NCBI GenBank assembly: GCA_036419695.1
Contig: CP143946.1
Location: 1,200,001-1,264,000 of the forward strand
Source: [Clostridium] symbiosum
Lineage (GTDB): Bacteria; Bacillota; Clostridia; Lachnospirales; Lachnospiraceae
Length of the DNA: 64,000 bases
Reading direction: 5' to 3'
The notes under the pieces are model-generated. The model was not told the origin of the DNA. It was given only the letters and a program-made list of their open reading frames with translations, and searched no databases. Positions within the stretch are counted from its first letter, which is position 1, and every line of letters begins with the position of its first letter. The translations under genes and the position numbers were made by a program. This document shows, in pieces, positions 15,340-24,192 of the stretch.

Positions 15340-17247
15340 ATGATTCGAATATGTTGTATTACATATAAAGATGTAGACCGGTTGGTGAGGGAGGTACTGG
15401 ATACCTATCAGGATGATGAGGTAGAGTTCAGCATTGTGGAGGGACTGAGAACGGAAATCCTGGAGGAGGAAAAGAGAAAAATTATTGAGAGTGCAGACGT
15501 TGCAATTGCCACAGGGGCCAATGCCCAGATTGCGGCTGCGGCTTTTCAGGTACCGGTTATACAGTTCCATATTACTGAATTTGACTATCTGATGGCAGTA
15601 GAAAAGGGACTGGAAATTGGGAAGAATCCGGCTGTTGTGACCTACAAACAGCCATTGTCTAAAAATATGAGGGACTATCTGGAAATGGCCGGGAGGCATG
15701 TAAATTATGTCGTTTATGAGGACACTGAGGAACTTAGGGATGCTTTATCCGGTAGTGGGGCGGATGTTATTATTGGAGCCACTCATGCCACGGAAGTGGG
15801 AAAACAGCTGGGGATCCGGACCGTGCTGATATACCCAAGTTTCAGCTGTATTCTGGATACATTTGCCGAGGCGAAAAATCTGGCGAGAGAACTGGAAAAG
15901 GAGAGAAAAAAGAACCAGTATATCAATGCGCTTTTACAGTGCAGCGTTAATGGTATTTTTTTGGTGGACAGCCTGTGCAGAGTGATTGATTTTAACCAGA
16001 AGGCGGCCGATTTGGCCGGAGTGGAAAGGGAGAAATTAAAGTATTCTTATCTGGATCAGATTTTTCCGAAATTAAAAATGAATGAATTTGTCTGGGGCAG
16101 CCAGCAGGAGTCCTTAAAAATTGTAAAGCTTGAGAATAAAGAGATTGTCTGTAATATCGTACGCCTGGAGAACCGTCATTCCCAGTTTGATGGCGCAGTA
16201 ATCATGATGTACTACCTGGAAGAGTTAAAAAGCCAGATTGGGCAGCGGGAAAAGGAGGAAAAACAGAGAAGGGAAAAGGGGTTCCGTGCAAAACGGAGTT
16301 TTTCCGATATCATTGGTTCATCTTCTGCGATAAGAATGTGCATTGAGGATGCCAGATTTTATGCAGAAAGTGAATCAAATCTGATGGTTTATGGAGAAAC
16401 CGGGACTGGCAAAGAGATATTTGCACAAAGCGTCCATAACCAGAGCAGAAGGAAGAATGAGGCGTTTATTGCCGTGAACTGCGCAGCTTTGCCGGAAAAC
16501 CTCCTGGAGACAGAACTGTTCGGATATGACGAAGGTGCATTTACAGGGGGCAGAAAAGGTGGTAAGAGAGGTTTGTTTGAACTGGCAAATCATGGAACCC
16601 TTTTTCTGGATGAGGTTGGTGAACTGTCCCCTGCGTTGCAGTCACGGCTTTTGCGGGTATTACAGGAAAAGGAGATTATGCACGTAGGCGGTGAGCGTAT
16701 TATTCCGGTGGATGTGCGTATTATAGCTGCTACCAACAAACATTTGGAGGAGATGGATCCGGCGGCTTTCCGACGGGATCTGCTGTACCGCCTCAATGTC
16801 CTGGAATTGATGATACCACCGCTGCGGGAACGGGAGAAGGATGTTGTGGAACTGTTTGATTTTTACTACAAGAAGAAAAGGGATGTAAGCCTCCACCAGA
16901 CGGAGCTGACGGATGGGGCAAAAGAAATTCTTATGCTGTATCACTGGCCGGGAAATATCAGGGAGTTGCAGAATGTCTGTGAACGGTTTTGTCTCTATAT
17001 GAAACAATTGGCCAGACATAGTGATTTACTCATGAAAAAATGTATGATCCGTGCAGTAGGAGAGGAACGGCTACAGAAAAATATTCTGGAATCGTTTGAG
17101 TTCAGGGATAAGGGAGGGAGTGTAGAACTGGTGGAAGAACTGCAGAGGATTTTTTCTTATAATCGGGAACAGATTGCGAAGGTGTTGGGGATAAGCCGGA
17201 CCACGGTCTGGAGATTGACGAAGGGGGAAGAGAAAAAGAAGCTTTAA
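15340..17247 (+). CDS. Sigma-54 dependent regulator with PrpR-type sensor domain
   Basis: 635 residues. Residues 1-170 resemble the PrpR N-terminal sensor (DVAIATGANAQIAAAAFQVPVIQ, TGATHATEV-like GATHATEVGKQLGI). A PAS-like domain follows (about 195-295: ALLQCSVNGIFLVDSLCRVIDFN). The AAA+ domain (about 322-550) has Walker A GETGTGKE (352-359), the sigma-54 contact loop GAFTGG (399-404), Walker B TLFLDEVGEL (420-429), and the arginine-finger region AFRRDLLYRLNV. A Fis-type HTH ends the protein (QIAKVLGISRTTVWRL). The contact loop is normally GAFTGA; the last Gly is a small deviation. A -24/-12 promoter lies 290 bp downstream, so it should activate the 17.6-25.1 kb operon. Confidence 0.92.
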   Translation: MIRICCITYKDVDRLVREVLDTYQDDEVEFSIVEGLRTEILEEEKRKIIESADVAIATGANAQIAAAAFQVPVIQFHITEFDYLMAVEKGLEIGKNPAVVTYKQPLSKNMRDYLEMAGRHVNYVVYEDTEELRDALSGSGADVIIGATHATEVGKQLGIRTVLIYPSFSCILDTFAEAKNLARELEKERKKNQYINALLQCSVNGIFLVDSLCRVIDFNQKAADLAGVEREKLKYSYLDQIFPKLKMNEFVWGSQQESLKIVKLENKEIVCNIVRLENRHSQFDGAVIMMYYLEELKSQIGQREKEEKQRREKGFRAKRSFSDIIGSSSAIRMCIEDARFYAESESNLMVYGETGTGKEIFAQSVHNQSRRKNEAFIAVNCAALPENLLETELFGYDEGAFTGGRKGGKRGLFELANHGTLFLDEVGELSPALQSRLLRVLQEKEIMHVGGERIIPVDVRIIAATNKHLEEMDPAAFRRDLLYRLNVLELMIPPLREREKDVVELFDFYYKKKRDVSLHQTELTDGAKEILMLYHWPGNIRELQNVCERFCLYMKQLARHSDLLMKKCMIRAVGEERLQKNILESFEFRDKGGSVELVEELQRIFSYNREQIAKVLGISRTTVWRLTKGEEKKKL

Positions 17248-17262
17248 TAAGCAGGAAGACAG

Positions 17263-17314
17263 CAGGCCGGACGTGGCAGCAGGATACATAATACCTGCCG
17301 CCATGTCTGGCCTG
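17263..17314 (+). terminator. Long hairpin after the sigma-54 regulator
   Basis: Two 21-bp arms (17263-17283 and 17294-17314; CAGGCC...GCAGG with CCTGC...GGCCTG) pair throughout with three G-U pairs. Only TT follows, so termination would be imperfect; an insulating hairpin is the likely role. Confidence 0.6.
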
Positions 17315-17384
17315 TTCATGATTAAAAGCGGTATATCATTTGTAAAGCAGCGGAAAATAGATTGGTTGAAATGTGGGGGTGGAA

Positions 17385-17454
17385 AATGTTTCAAAAAAGA
17401 GAGAAAATGGCGGAATGAAACATTATAACGAACAATGTGTGAAATATTCGTTAT
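17385..17454 (+). promoter_or_regulatory. Two upstream activator dyads for the sigma-54 regulator
   Basis: Dyad 1: AATGTTTCA (17385-17393) and TGAAACATT (17416-17424), perfect 9-bp arms. Dyad 2, directly adjoining: ATAACGAA (17425-17432) and TTCGTTAT (17447-17454), perfect 8-bp arms. They end 82 bp before the -24 element, the usual place for enhancer-binding protein sites. Confidence 0.7.
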
Positions 17455-17535
17455 AGGAGTTAGAAATGATGCCGGAAAAAGCCTGATTTTACAAGGGGAA
17501 ACAGAAGAAAAATTTTAAAAGGAAAAGATGAAAAC

Positions 17536-17551
17536 TGGCACGGAGTTTGCT
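17536..17551 (+). promoter_or_regulatory. Sigma-54 (-24/-12) promoter
   Basis: TGGCAC, 5 bp, TTGCT, an essentially perfect match to the sigma-54 consensus. Transcription should begin near 17563, which makes the in-frame ATG at 17528 impossible as a start for the first gene. Confidence 0.88.
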
Positions 17552-17659
17552 ACTTTATATAGTCATCAAAATATATGTTTTAGAAAGGCGAGTATGATTC
17601 GGAGCCGGCCCGTCGGAATTCTGTCTAATAAAAAGTATAGTGGAGGAGGTACAGGGGGA

Positions 17660-18433
17660 ATGTTTAAATCTATTCAGTATGAACTCAGGGAATCAATTGC
17701 AGTTATCTCGATCGATCAGTTACAGGATCAGAATCGAATGGATCGAAATACCTATTTAGAGGTAACGGAAGCGCTCCGCTGTGCTCAGGAAGATCCTGAA
17801 GTGACAGCAGTTATCCTGACTGGTAAAGGAGAATATTTTGTGACAGGTGGGCGTATGGACGGCTACCCCGGAGGAAAAATGATGGAAATGCGGGGGTTTG
17901 CAGATGCCTGCTCGGGATTAATGTTTCAAATGTACAATATGAGGAAACCATTGATTGCCGCCGTAAATGGGCTTTGCGTTGCGGGGGGAATGATGATTCT
18001 GGATGCATGTGATTTGGCGGTGGCGGCGGAATCAAGTAAGTTTGGTTTTCCTGAGCTTGAACGGGGGAATTTCCCGGTACTGGCATTGGCGGTTGCCCAG
18101 AGGTCGATTCCTAAAAAGCGGGTTTTTGAGCTGTCTTATCTCAGCAAATTAATTGATGCTGACACGGCGCAGCAGTGGAATCTGATTAACAGAGCAGTTC
18201 CGGCCGAGAGTGTTTTGGATACGGCTTTGGAATGGGCAAGACTGATATCCGGACGAAGTCTCCTGACGGCAGGAATGGGACGCGAGGCCTATCACAAGAT
18301 GCAGGGGATGAGCCAGATAGAAAGCCTGGAGTATGCGAAAAATGTTTTGTGTTGTATGCTGGCCACTCATGATGCCCAGGAAGTTGATTATGCAATAAAA
18401 GAAAACAGGGAGCCTGTTCTAAAAGGTTATTAA
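17660..18433 (+). CDS. Enoyl-CoA hydratase/isomerase (crotonase) family protein
   Basis: 257 residues from ATG 17660, which follows GGAGGAGG; the longer in-frame ATG at 17528 lies upstream of the sigma-54 transcription start and is rejected. The crotonase fold shows its two oxyanion-hole segments, GEYFVTGGRM (about 61-70) and NGLCVAGGMM (about 105-114), and FGFPELERGNFP with a candidate catalytic Glu. The family hydrates, isomerises, decarboxylates or hydrolyses acyl-CoA thioesters; the reaction here is not evident. It is the first gene of the sigma-54 operon, ahead of a TRAP transporter and a hydro-lyase/lyase pair, and no CoA ligase or transferase is encoded nearby. Confidence 0.88.
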   Translation: MFKSIQYELRESIAVISIDQLQDQNRMDRNTYLEVTEALRCAQEDPEVTAVILTGKGEYFVTGGRMDGYPGGKMMEMRGFADACSGLMFQMYNMRKPLIAAVNGLCVAGGMMILDACDLAVAAESSKFGFPELERGNFPVLALAVAQRSIPKKRVFELSYLSKLIDADTAQQWNLINRAVPAESVLDTALEWARLISGRSLLTAGMGREAYHKMQGMSQIESLEYAKNVLCCMLATHDAQEVDYAIKENREPVLKGY

Positions 18434-18477
18434 TTCAAAAACTTACTGAATCAGATGAAAAGAAGGAGGAAATGAAC

Positions 18478-19503
18478 ATGATGAAAAAAATGTTGTCTTT
18501 GTTTTTAGCGGGAGTTATGGTGGCAGGACTTTTGACAGGGTGCGGCAGCAAAACGGAAACTCCAGCAGGTGAGACTCCGGCGGCTGCCGTAAAGGAGCCG
18601 GTTGAACTTGTGTGTTCCCATATTTTCGGCGCAGACACGATACAGAATAAGGCGTGCCAGATGTTTGCCCGAAAACTGGAAGAGAGAACAGGCGGAGCGT
18701 ATAAAATGACGATTTATCCGGCGGCCCAGCTTGGCAATATGAATGATATTCTGGAGCAGCAGAAGAGTGGTGATATTCAGCTTACTATTATTTCTTCTAT
18801 CGCATTAGCTGGTATTTCACCCTATTGTTTCGACAGCTGGCCGTTTTTATTTGAAACCCAGGAAGAATTTGAGCGCGCCTATGCAAGTGAAGCCGGGGCA
18901 AAATGGCTGGAAAAATGTGAACAGGAATCAGGTTTCTATCTGTTGGCTCCTACGTGGAAAGGTCAGCGTTATTTCTTTGTGAATAAAGAAGTCAATTCAC
19001 TCGATGATTTAAAAGGCATTAAAGTCCGCTGTTCCGGCAGCCAGATGGAGATGGATAAGTATAGTACCTGGGGCATGACACCGGTGTCTATGAGTTCTAC
19101 AGAAGTTTTTTCCGCTATGCAGCAGGGAGTTGTAGATGCATATGAGCAGGAGATTCCGGTTGCCAGGGACGAGTCGATTCCTGAAGTAACGAAGACGGTT
19201 GTTCTTACAAAACATACGGAGGCCAATTACTGCTGGCCTACAAGTTCTGCCTGGCTGAACAGCATGCCGGAAGATTTCCAGAAAATATACCGCGAGACAG
19301 CGGCAGAGTGTTCCGCCTATGTAACCGAGGAACTGGTGAAGGAAGAGCCGAAGGCGATTCAGGACTTCAAGGATGCCGGCTGTAAGATTGTTGAATTTGA
19401 TATGACCCCCTGGATAGAACTGAGCGAGACGACGTATGCTGAAAAATATCCTGAACTGGCTGAATATATGGTGGCTCTGAAAGCAGCAGGGAAAGGAAAC
19501 TGA
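18478..19503 (+). CDS. TRAP transporter solute-binding lipoprotein (DctP family)
   Basis: 341 residues. AAGGAGG fits ATG 18478 better than the in-frame ATG 18472. Lipobox LLTGCGSK gives a lipid-anchored extracellular protein. DctP features: ELVCSHIFGADTIQNKACQMFA, GGAYKMTIYPAAQLGNMNDI, and LDDLKGIKVRCSGSQMEMDKY with the conserved Arg for carboxylate binding. It is only distantly similar to the binding protein at 11746, so the two TRAP systems probably take different acids. The gene is 44 bp after the crotonase gene in the sigma-54 operon. Confidence 0.92.
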   Translation: MMKKMLSLFLAGVMVAGLLTGCGSKTETPAGETPAAAVKEPVELVCSHIFGADTIQNKACQMFARKLEERTGGAYKMTIYPAAQLGNMNDILEQQKSGDIQLTIISSIALAGISPYCFDSWPFLFETQEEFERAYASEAGAKWLEKCEQESGFYLLAPTWKGQRYFFVNKEVNSLDDLKGIKVRCSGSQMEMDKYSTWGMTPVSMSSTEVFSAMQQGVVDAYEQEIPVARDESIPEVTKTVVLTKHTEANYCWPTSSAWLNSMPEDFQKIYRETAAECSAYVTEELVKEEPKAIQDFKDAGCKIVEFDMTPWIELSETTYAEKYPELAEYMVALKAAGKGN

Positions 19504-19535
19504 TAATGAGATGATATAAAGGAGAATGATTGAGA

Positions 19536-20027
19536 ATGAAGTATGTAGATAAAATTACGGCTGCTTTTGACAAAGCGGTATCCGTCTTCTGCAATATATT
19601 CATGATCACATTAATAATCTGTGTTGCTGTCCAGGTGTTTTCAAGGTTTGTCATTAACACATCAACACCATGGACAGAAACACTCTCCATATATTGCTAT
19701 GCATGGCTTACTTTGTTTGGAGCCGTACTGGTGCAAAGTGAGGGCGGCCTGCTTTATGTTGATGTAATCCAGGAAAAGCTGTCCGGCAGAGTGCTGAGGA
19801 TTATTAAGATTATCTGTGATGTGATTAGTATGCTTGTTTCCTCACTCTGGTGTTACTCCGGCATTCTGCAGTGTATGAATGCAAAGGGAATTACCAGCTG
19901 GGGAATTGTAATTCCTCTGCCTGTAGTCTATGCGGCAGTTCCGTTATCTTTTGCGTTTTTGTTTTTATTTCTGCTTCTGGATTTAATTAAACAGTTAATT
20001 CCGGATAAGAAGGAGGGGGAGGTATAG
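19536..20027 (+). CDS. TRAP transporter small permease (DctQ family)
   Basis: 163 residues, four membrane helices. WTETLSIYCYAWLTLFGAVLVQSEG is the conserved DctQ helix-2 to loop region (two adjacent stretches). A TTG two codons upstream (19530) lies closer to the AAAGGAG and is an alternative start. It pairs with the DctM subunit that begins 1 bp after its stop codon. Confidence 0.9.
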   Translation: MKYVDKITAAFDKAVSVFCNIFMITLIICVAVQVFSRFVINTSTPWTETLSIYCYAWLTLFGAVLVQSEGGLLYVDVIQEKLSGRVLRIIKIICDVISMLVSSLWCYSGILQCMNAKGITSWGIVIPLPVVYAAVPLSFAFLFLFLLLDLIKQLIPDKKEGEV

Positions 20028-20028
20028 A

Positions 20029-21294
20029 ATGGGAATTGTATTAATTATCTTTTTGCTTACCCTGCTTCTGGGTGTACCGATAGCGCTTGCCATGGGAGCA
20101 GCCGGAATTTACGGCCTTCAGATTCTTCATCTGTCCCCATCAATTATGGGGTCTCAGCTGTTTGCCGGATTGAATTCTTTTTCCATGATTGCAATTCCTC
20201 TGTTTATATTTATGGGAGCGCTCATGTCGAAAACGGGTCTCACGGAGATTCTGGTTGATTTTTGTAATGCCATCTTTGGAAGGTTTAAAGGAGGACTGGC
20301 AATAGCAGGAATTGCTGCAGGCGCTTTCTTTGCGGCTATCTGTGGTTCTTCCGCGGCTTCTATCGCCTCTTTGGGCGGCGTTTTGATACCGGCCTTGAAA
20401 AAGGAAGGCTACGGCGGCGGTTTTGCCGGAGCGGTAATTGCAGCGGCCGGTTCACTCGGACCGATTATTCCCCCGAGCCTGTTGCTTGTAATCTATGCGT
20501 GCCAATCCAACCAGTCGATCGGCTGGCTGTTTATGGCAGGTATTGTACCGGGAATTTTAAGTGCTGTTTTATATATCATGATTACGATTCGTACTGCAAA
20601 GCTCAGGAACTTCCCGGTTCATGAAAAGTGCTCGTTCAAGGAAATAAGACGTTCCGGGCTTAGGGCGATACCGGCTCTCGTAATTCCTTTAATCATTGTA
20701 GTCGGAATCTGTGCCGGTATTTTTACAGTAACGGAATCAGCCGGTATTACCACGGTTTACGTGCTGGTGGTATGGTTCGTTAAAAGGCTTTCATTCAGGG
20801 AGCTCATTAAAACGGTAGGAGAGTCGGTGAGAGAGACTGCAGCAATTACATTTATTATTGGTGCATCTACCTTTTTAGCCTATGTTATCACGAGAGGCCA
20901 GCTGCCTCAGACAATTGTCAATGCGATTGTTGCGGCGAAAGTAAGCCGCGTGGTAGTTCTTCTGATGATTAATGTTTTGCTGGTAATCATGGGAATGCTT
21001 CTGGCTCCGGCAGCGGCGCTTCTGATTGTTACTCCATTGTTGATTCCGTTGTCAAATGCGTATGGCATTAATTTGATTCAGATGGGATTAATAGTTGTTT
21101 TTAACCTGAATCTGGGATGCTTGACTCCACCGGTGGCTGTCAGCCTGTTCATGACTGCGCGGATGGCAGATACTTCATTTGCCGAACAGGTAAAAGAGGC
21201 GATGCCATTCTTTCTTATTTCGATTATTGTGCTGATACTGATTACATACTGGCCGGATTTCACCCTGTTTTTGCCCAGGATGATATATGGATAG
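20029..21294 (+). CDS. TRAP transporter large permease (DctM family)
   Basis: 421 residues, about twelve membrane segments. Blocks typical of DctM: LLLGVPIALAMGAAGI, FIFMGALMSKTGLTEI, AICGSSAASIASLGGVLIP, AAGSLGPIIPPSLLLVIY, and NLGCLTPPVAVSLFM. Start ATG behind GGGGGAGG. It completes the second TRAP importer, which should bring in the substrate of the LeuCD-like and lyase enzymes that follow in the same operon. Confidence 0.92.
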   Translation: MGIVLIIFLLTLLLGVPIALAMGAAGIYGLQILHLSPSIMGSQLFAGLNSFSMIAIPLFIFMGALMSKTGLTEILVDFCNAIFGRFKGGLAIAGIAAGAFFAAICGSSAASIASLGGVLIPALKKEGYGGGFAGAVIAAAGSLGPIIPPSLLLVIYACQSNQSIGWLFMAGIVPGILSAVLYIMITIRTAKLRNFPVHEKCSFKEIRRSGLRAIPALVIPLIIVVGICAGIFTVTESAGITTVYVLVVWFVKRLSFRELIKTVGESVRETAAITFIIGASTFLAYVITRGQLPQTIVNAIVAAKVSRVVVLLMINVLLVIMGMLLAPAAALLIVTPLLIPLSNAYGINLIQMGLIVVFNLNLGCLTPPVAVSLFMTARMADTSFAEQVKEAMPFFLISIIVLILITYWPDFTLFLPRMIYG

Positions 21295-21333
21295 ATATTG
21301 GGGGAGTTATGAATGAATCAGGAGGAAATGCAA

Positions 21334-22602
21334 ATGACAGGAATGACAATGACCCAGAAAATCCTGGCAGCCCACGCCGGACTCAGTAAAGTGACGGCAG
21401 GCCAGCTGATTGAGGCAAATCTGGATTTACTGCTTGGCAATGACGTTACGACGCCGATTGCAATTGCGGAGATGGAGAAGATAGGCAGTCCATCGGTATT
21501 TCATAAAGACAAAATCGCGCTGGTCATGGACCATTTTGTCCCCAATAAGGACATCAAGTCGGCCCAGAATTGCAAGTACTGCCGCGAATTTGCCGGAAGG
21601 AATGAAATAACAAATTATTTTGACGTGGGTGAGATGGGGATCGAGCATGCGCTGCTGCCGGAAAAAGGGCTGGTAAAGGCCGGAGATGTTGTGATAGGAG
21701 CCGACTCCCACACCTGCACCTACGGAGCGCTGGGGGCATTCTCCACAGGAGTAGGAAGCACCGATATGGCGGTCGGCATGGTGACGGGAAAAGCGTGGTT
21801 TAAGGTGCCTTCGGCAATAAAGATTGTCCTGACGGGGAAACCGTCCAAATGGATCAGCGGGAAGGATATAATTTTACATATGATCGGCATGCTTGGCGTG
21901 GACGGGGCCCTTTACCAGTCCATGGAATACACGGGGGATGGTGTCGGATATCTCTCAATGGACGACCGTTTTACCATCTGCAATATGGCGATTGAAGCGG
22001 GAGCGAAAAACGGGATTTTTCCGGTGGACAGTGCAGCCGTGGAATATATGAAAGAGCATTCGGCAGGGGATTTCAAAAAATACCGGGCGGATGAAGACGC
22101 CGCATATGAGGCGGTTTATACAATTGACCTTTCGGAGCTGAAACCTACGGTTGCCTTCCCATTTTTGCCGGAGAATACAAAGACGATTGATGAGGCAGGA
22201 GATATTCCGATTGATCAGGTGGTAATTGGCTCCTGTACCAATGGAAGAATGGAAGATATGAGGGCGGCCGCAAAAGTGCTTAAGAACAGGAAAGTGGCCA
22301 GGGGAGTCCGCTGCATCGTAATTCCGGCCACACAGGCCGTCTATCTGCAGGCAATGAAAGAGGGTCTTCTGGAGATTTTCATCGAAGCGGGAGCCGTTGT
22401 CAGCACGCCGACCTGCGGACCGTGTACCGGCGGTTATATGGGAATTCTGGCAGAGGGGGAACGGTGCGTTTCGAGCACAAACCGGAATTTTGTAGGCCGT
22501 ATGGGGCATGTAAGTTCAGAAATTTATCTGGCAAGCCCGGCCGTGGCGGCGGCCAGTGCGGTTACCGGCAGAATCAGCGGACCCGGCGACCTGGGATTAT
22601 AA
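21334..22602 (+). CDS. Aconitase-family hydro-lyase large subunit (LeuC-like)
   Basis: 422 residues. AGGAGG at about 21320-21326 points to ATG 21334, giving MTGMTMTQKILAAHAG like other LeuC proteins; ATG 21313 is the longer alternative. Family landmarks: GADSHTCTYGALGAFSTGVG, IGSCTNGRMEDMR, TPTCGPCTGGYMGILAEGE and TNRNFVGRMGH; the Cys of SCTNG and both Cys of CGPC bind the [4Fe-4S] cluster. No other leucine-biosynthesis gene is present. With a TRAP transporter and an ICL-family lyase it is better read as a catabolic 2-alkylmalate dehydratase, such as the dimethylmaleate hydratase (DmdAB) of nicotinate fermentation, than as isopropylmalate isomerase. That assignment is inference. Confidence 0.85.
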   Translation: MTGMTMTQKILAAHAGLSKVTAGQLIEANLDLLLGNDVTTPIAIAEMEKIGSPSVFHKDKIALVMDHFVPNKDIKSAQNCKYCREFAGRNEITNYFDVGEMGIEHALLPEKGLVKAGDVVIGADSHTCTYGALGAFSTGVGSTDMAVGMVTGKAWFKVPSAIKIVLTGKPSKWISGKDIILHMIGMLGVDGALYQSMEYTGDGVGYLSMDDRFTICNMAIEAGAKNGIFPVDSAAVEYMKEHSAGDFKKYRADEDAAYEAVYTIDLSELKPTVAFPFLPENTKTIDEAGDIPIDQVVIGSCTNGRMEDMRAAAKVLKNRKVARGVRCIVIPATQAVYLQAMKEGLLEIFIEAGAVVSTPTCGPCTGGYMGILAEGERCVSSTNRNFVGRMGHVSSEIYLASPAVAAASAVTGRISGPGDLGL

Positions 22603-22616
22603 TGCGGGAGGATGCG

Positions 22617-23171
22617 ATGAAAGTAGATGGACACGTATTTAAATATGGGGACAATGTGGACACGGATGTAATTATACCGGCCAGATATTTAAATGCAACG
22701 GATGGAATGGAACTGGCCCGGCACTGTATGGAGGATATCGACAGGGAATTTGTGAACCGGGTAAAAGAGGGAGATCTGATCGTGGCAAATAAAAATTTTG
22801 GCTGCGGTTCCTCCCGCGAGCATGCGCCGCTGGCTATCAAATGCGCAGGGGTAAGCTGTGTTATTGCGGAGACCTTTGCCCGTATTTTCTACCGAAATTC
22901 GATTAATATAGGTCTGCCGATTATTGAGTGCCCGGAGGCGGCAAAAGAGATTGAGGCCGGGGACGAGGTGACGGTGGACTTTGACAGCGGAGTGATAACG
23001 GATAAGACAAAGGGGACGGTTTATCAGGGCCAGGCATTTCCGGAATTTATGCGGGAGATTATGATGGCAGGCGGGCTGGTAGGCTATACCAATCTTCAGA
23101 TAAACGGGAATAGAACAATGCCCGAGGATGGTAAAACGGCCGGGAATATTAAAATACAGGAGGATAAATAA
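22617..23171 (+). CDS. Aconitase-family hydro-lyase small subunit (LeuD-like)
   Basis: 184 residues from ATG 22617, preceded by GGGAGG; an in-frame ATG at 22602 overlaps the large-subunit stop and is an alternative. The swivel domain is clear: GDNVDTDVIIPARYL near the start, NFGCGSSREHAPLAIK with the substrate-binding loop, and FARIFYRNSINIGLPI. It completes the heterodimeric hydro-lyase with the preceding gene. The C-terminus (after about 160) is a divergent tail. Spacing of 14 bp from the large subunit and 2 bp to the lyase gene indicates one operon. Confidence 0.9.
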   Translation: MKVDGHVFKYGDNVDTDVIIPARYLNATDGMELARHCMEDIDREFVNRVKEGDLIVANKNFGCGSSREHAPLAIKCAGVSCVIAETFARIFYRNSINIGLPIIECPEAAKEIEAGDEVTVDFDSGVITDKTKGTVYQGQAFPEFMREIMMAGGLVGYTNLQINGNRTMPEDGKTAGNIKIQEDK

Positions 23172-23173
23172 AT

Positions 23174-24061
23174 ATGTATTCAAACAGTAAAAACAGCGGA
23201 GCCCGCGTTTTGAGGGAGCGTTTAAAAGATCCGAAAATTATCGTTGCCCCGGGGGCTTATGACTGCCTTTCGGCCAGGCTGATTGAGCAGTGCGGGTTCG
23301 AGGCCGCATTTATGACGGGATACGGGGCGGCCGCATCCATACTGGGAGAGCCGGACTACGGCCTTATGACGATGAATGAGATGGCAAATGTATGCGCAAA
23401 CATGAACGCATTCCTGAATATTCCATTAATCGGCGACATTGACACGGGATATGGCAATCCCCTGAATGTTTACCGTACCGTGAAGGAGTTTGAGAGAGCG
23501 GGAATGGCGGCGGTCCATCTGGAGGATCAGGTCTTCCCGAAGCGCTGCGGCCACATGGAAAATAAAGCGGTCATCTCCATGGAAGAACATGTGGAGAAAA
23601 TCAGGGCGGCCGTGGAGGCGAGAGATGAGATGATGATTATCGCCAGAACGGATGCCAGGGCGACCCATGGAATTGACGAAGCAATCCGCCGTCTTACCGC
23701 GTACCGCGATGCAGGAGCTGATATTGTCTACGCCGATGCGCTGCGCAGTGATGATGAACTGAGGGCGGTCGGTTCAATTCCCAACGTCTATAAATTTACC
23801 AACCAGACGGAAAATGGAAAGACGCCGCCCCGGACGGCAAAACAGCTGGAGGAGATGGGATTTAATATTGTAATTTTCCCGGTCGGAACGGCTTTTGTCG
23901 CAGCCAAGGCCATGAAGCGGATGCTGGAGCAGCTCAAACGGGAAGGAACATCCGCGGGCTGCGTGGAGCAGATGACAACATTTAACGAGTTTACCGGTAT
24001 TGTAGGCCTGCCGGAGCTCCAGAAAAGGGAAGCAAATTTTAAAACATATGAATTCCGATGA
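23174..24061 (+). CDS. Isocitrate lyase/PEP mutase family lyase (PrpB- or 2,3-dimethylmalate lyase-like)
   Basis: 295 residues, typical of 2-methylisocitrate lyase. The barrel signature includes VAPGAYDCLSARL, GDIDTGYGNPLNV (Mg2+-binding Asp), HLEDQVFPKRCGHM with the catalytic Cys loop KRCGH that marks true lyases of this family, and IIARTDAR. It should split a 2-hydroxy or branched tri/dicarboxylate to pyruvate or glyoxylate plus another acid. No citrate synthase is nearby, so a methylcitrate cycle is unlikely; cleavage of an alkylmalate made by the adjacent LeuCD-like enzyme (as dimethylmalate to pyruvate plus propionate in Eubacterium barkeri) is the best reading. RBS AGGAGG. Confidence 0.85.
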   Translation: MYSNSKNSGARVLRERLKDPKIIVAPGAYDCLSARLIEQCGFEAAFMTGYGAAASILGEPDYGLMTMNEMANVCANMNAFLNIPLIGDIDTGYGNPLNVYRTVKEFERAGMAAVHLEDQVFPKRCGHMENKAVISMEEHVEKIRAAVEARDEMMIIARTDARATHGIDEAIRRLTAYRDAGADIVYADALRSDDELRAVGSIPNVYKFTNQTENGKTPPRTAKQLEEMGFNIVIFPVGTAFVAAKAMKRMLEQLKREGTSAGCVEQMTTFNEFTGIVGLPELQKREANFKTYEFR

Positions 24062-24192
24062 CAGGGGATAAAAGAAGACAGGAGACAGATGAATATAAGA
24101 AACAGATGAATATAGGAAACTAATAAATATAGGATACAAAAGATTGTTAACTCCAGAGTCAAATTACTTACGGAAAGGAGAGAGCTGTTTAT

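Noticed and set aside
17528..17659. 44-codon N-terminal extension of the crotonase
   Set aside because: The sigma-54 promoter lies inside it, so it would not be transcribed; the internal ATG has a strong RBS.
21334..24061. Leucine biosynthesis or methylcitrate cycle
   Set aside because: No leuA/leuB, citrate synthase or prpD-like gene is near, and the genes are in a sigma-54 controlled operon with a TRAP importer.
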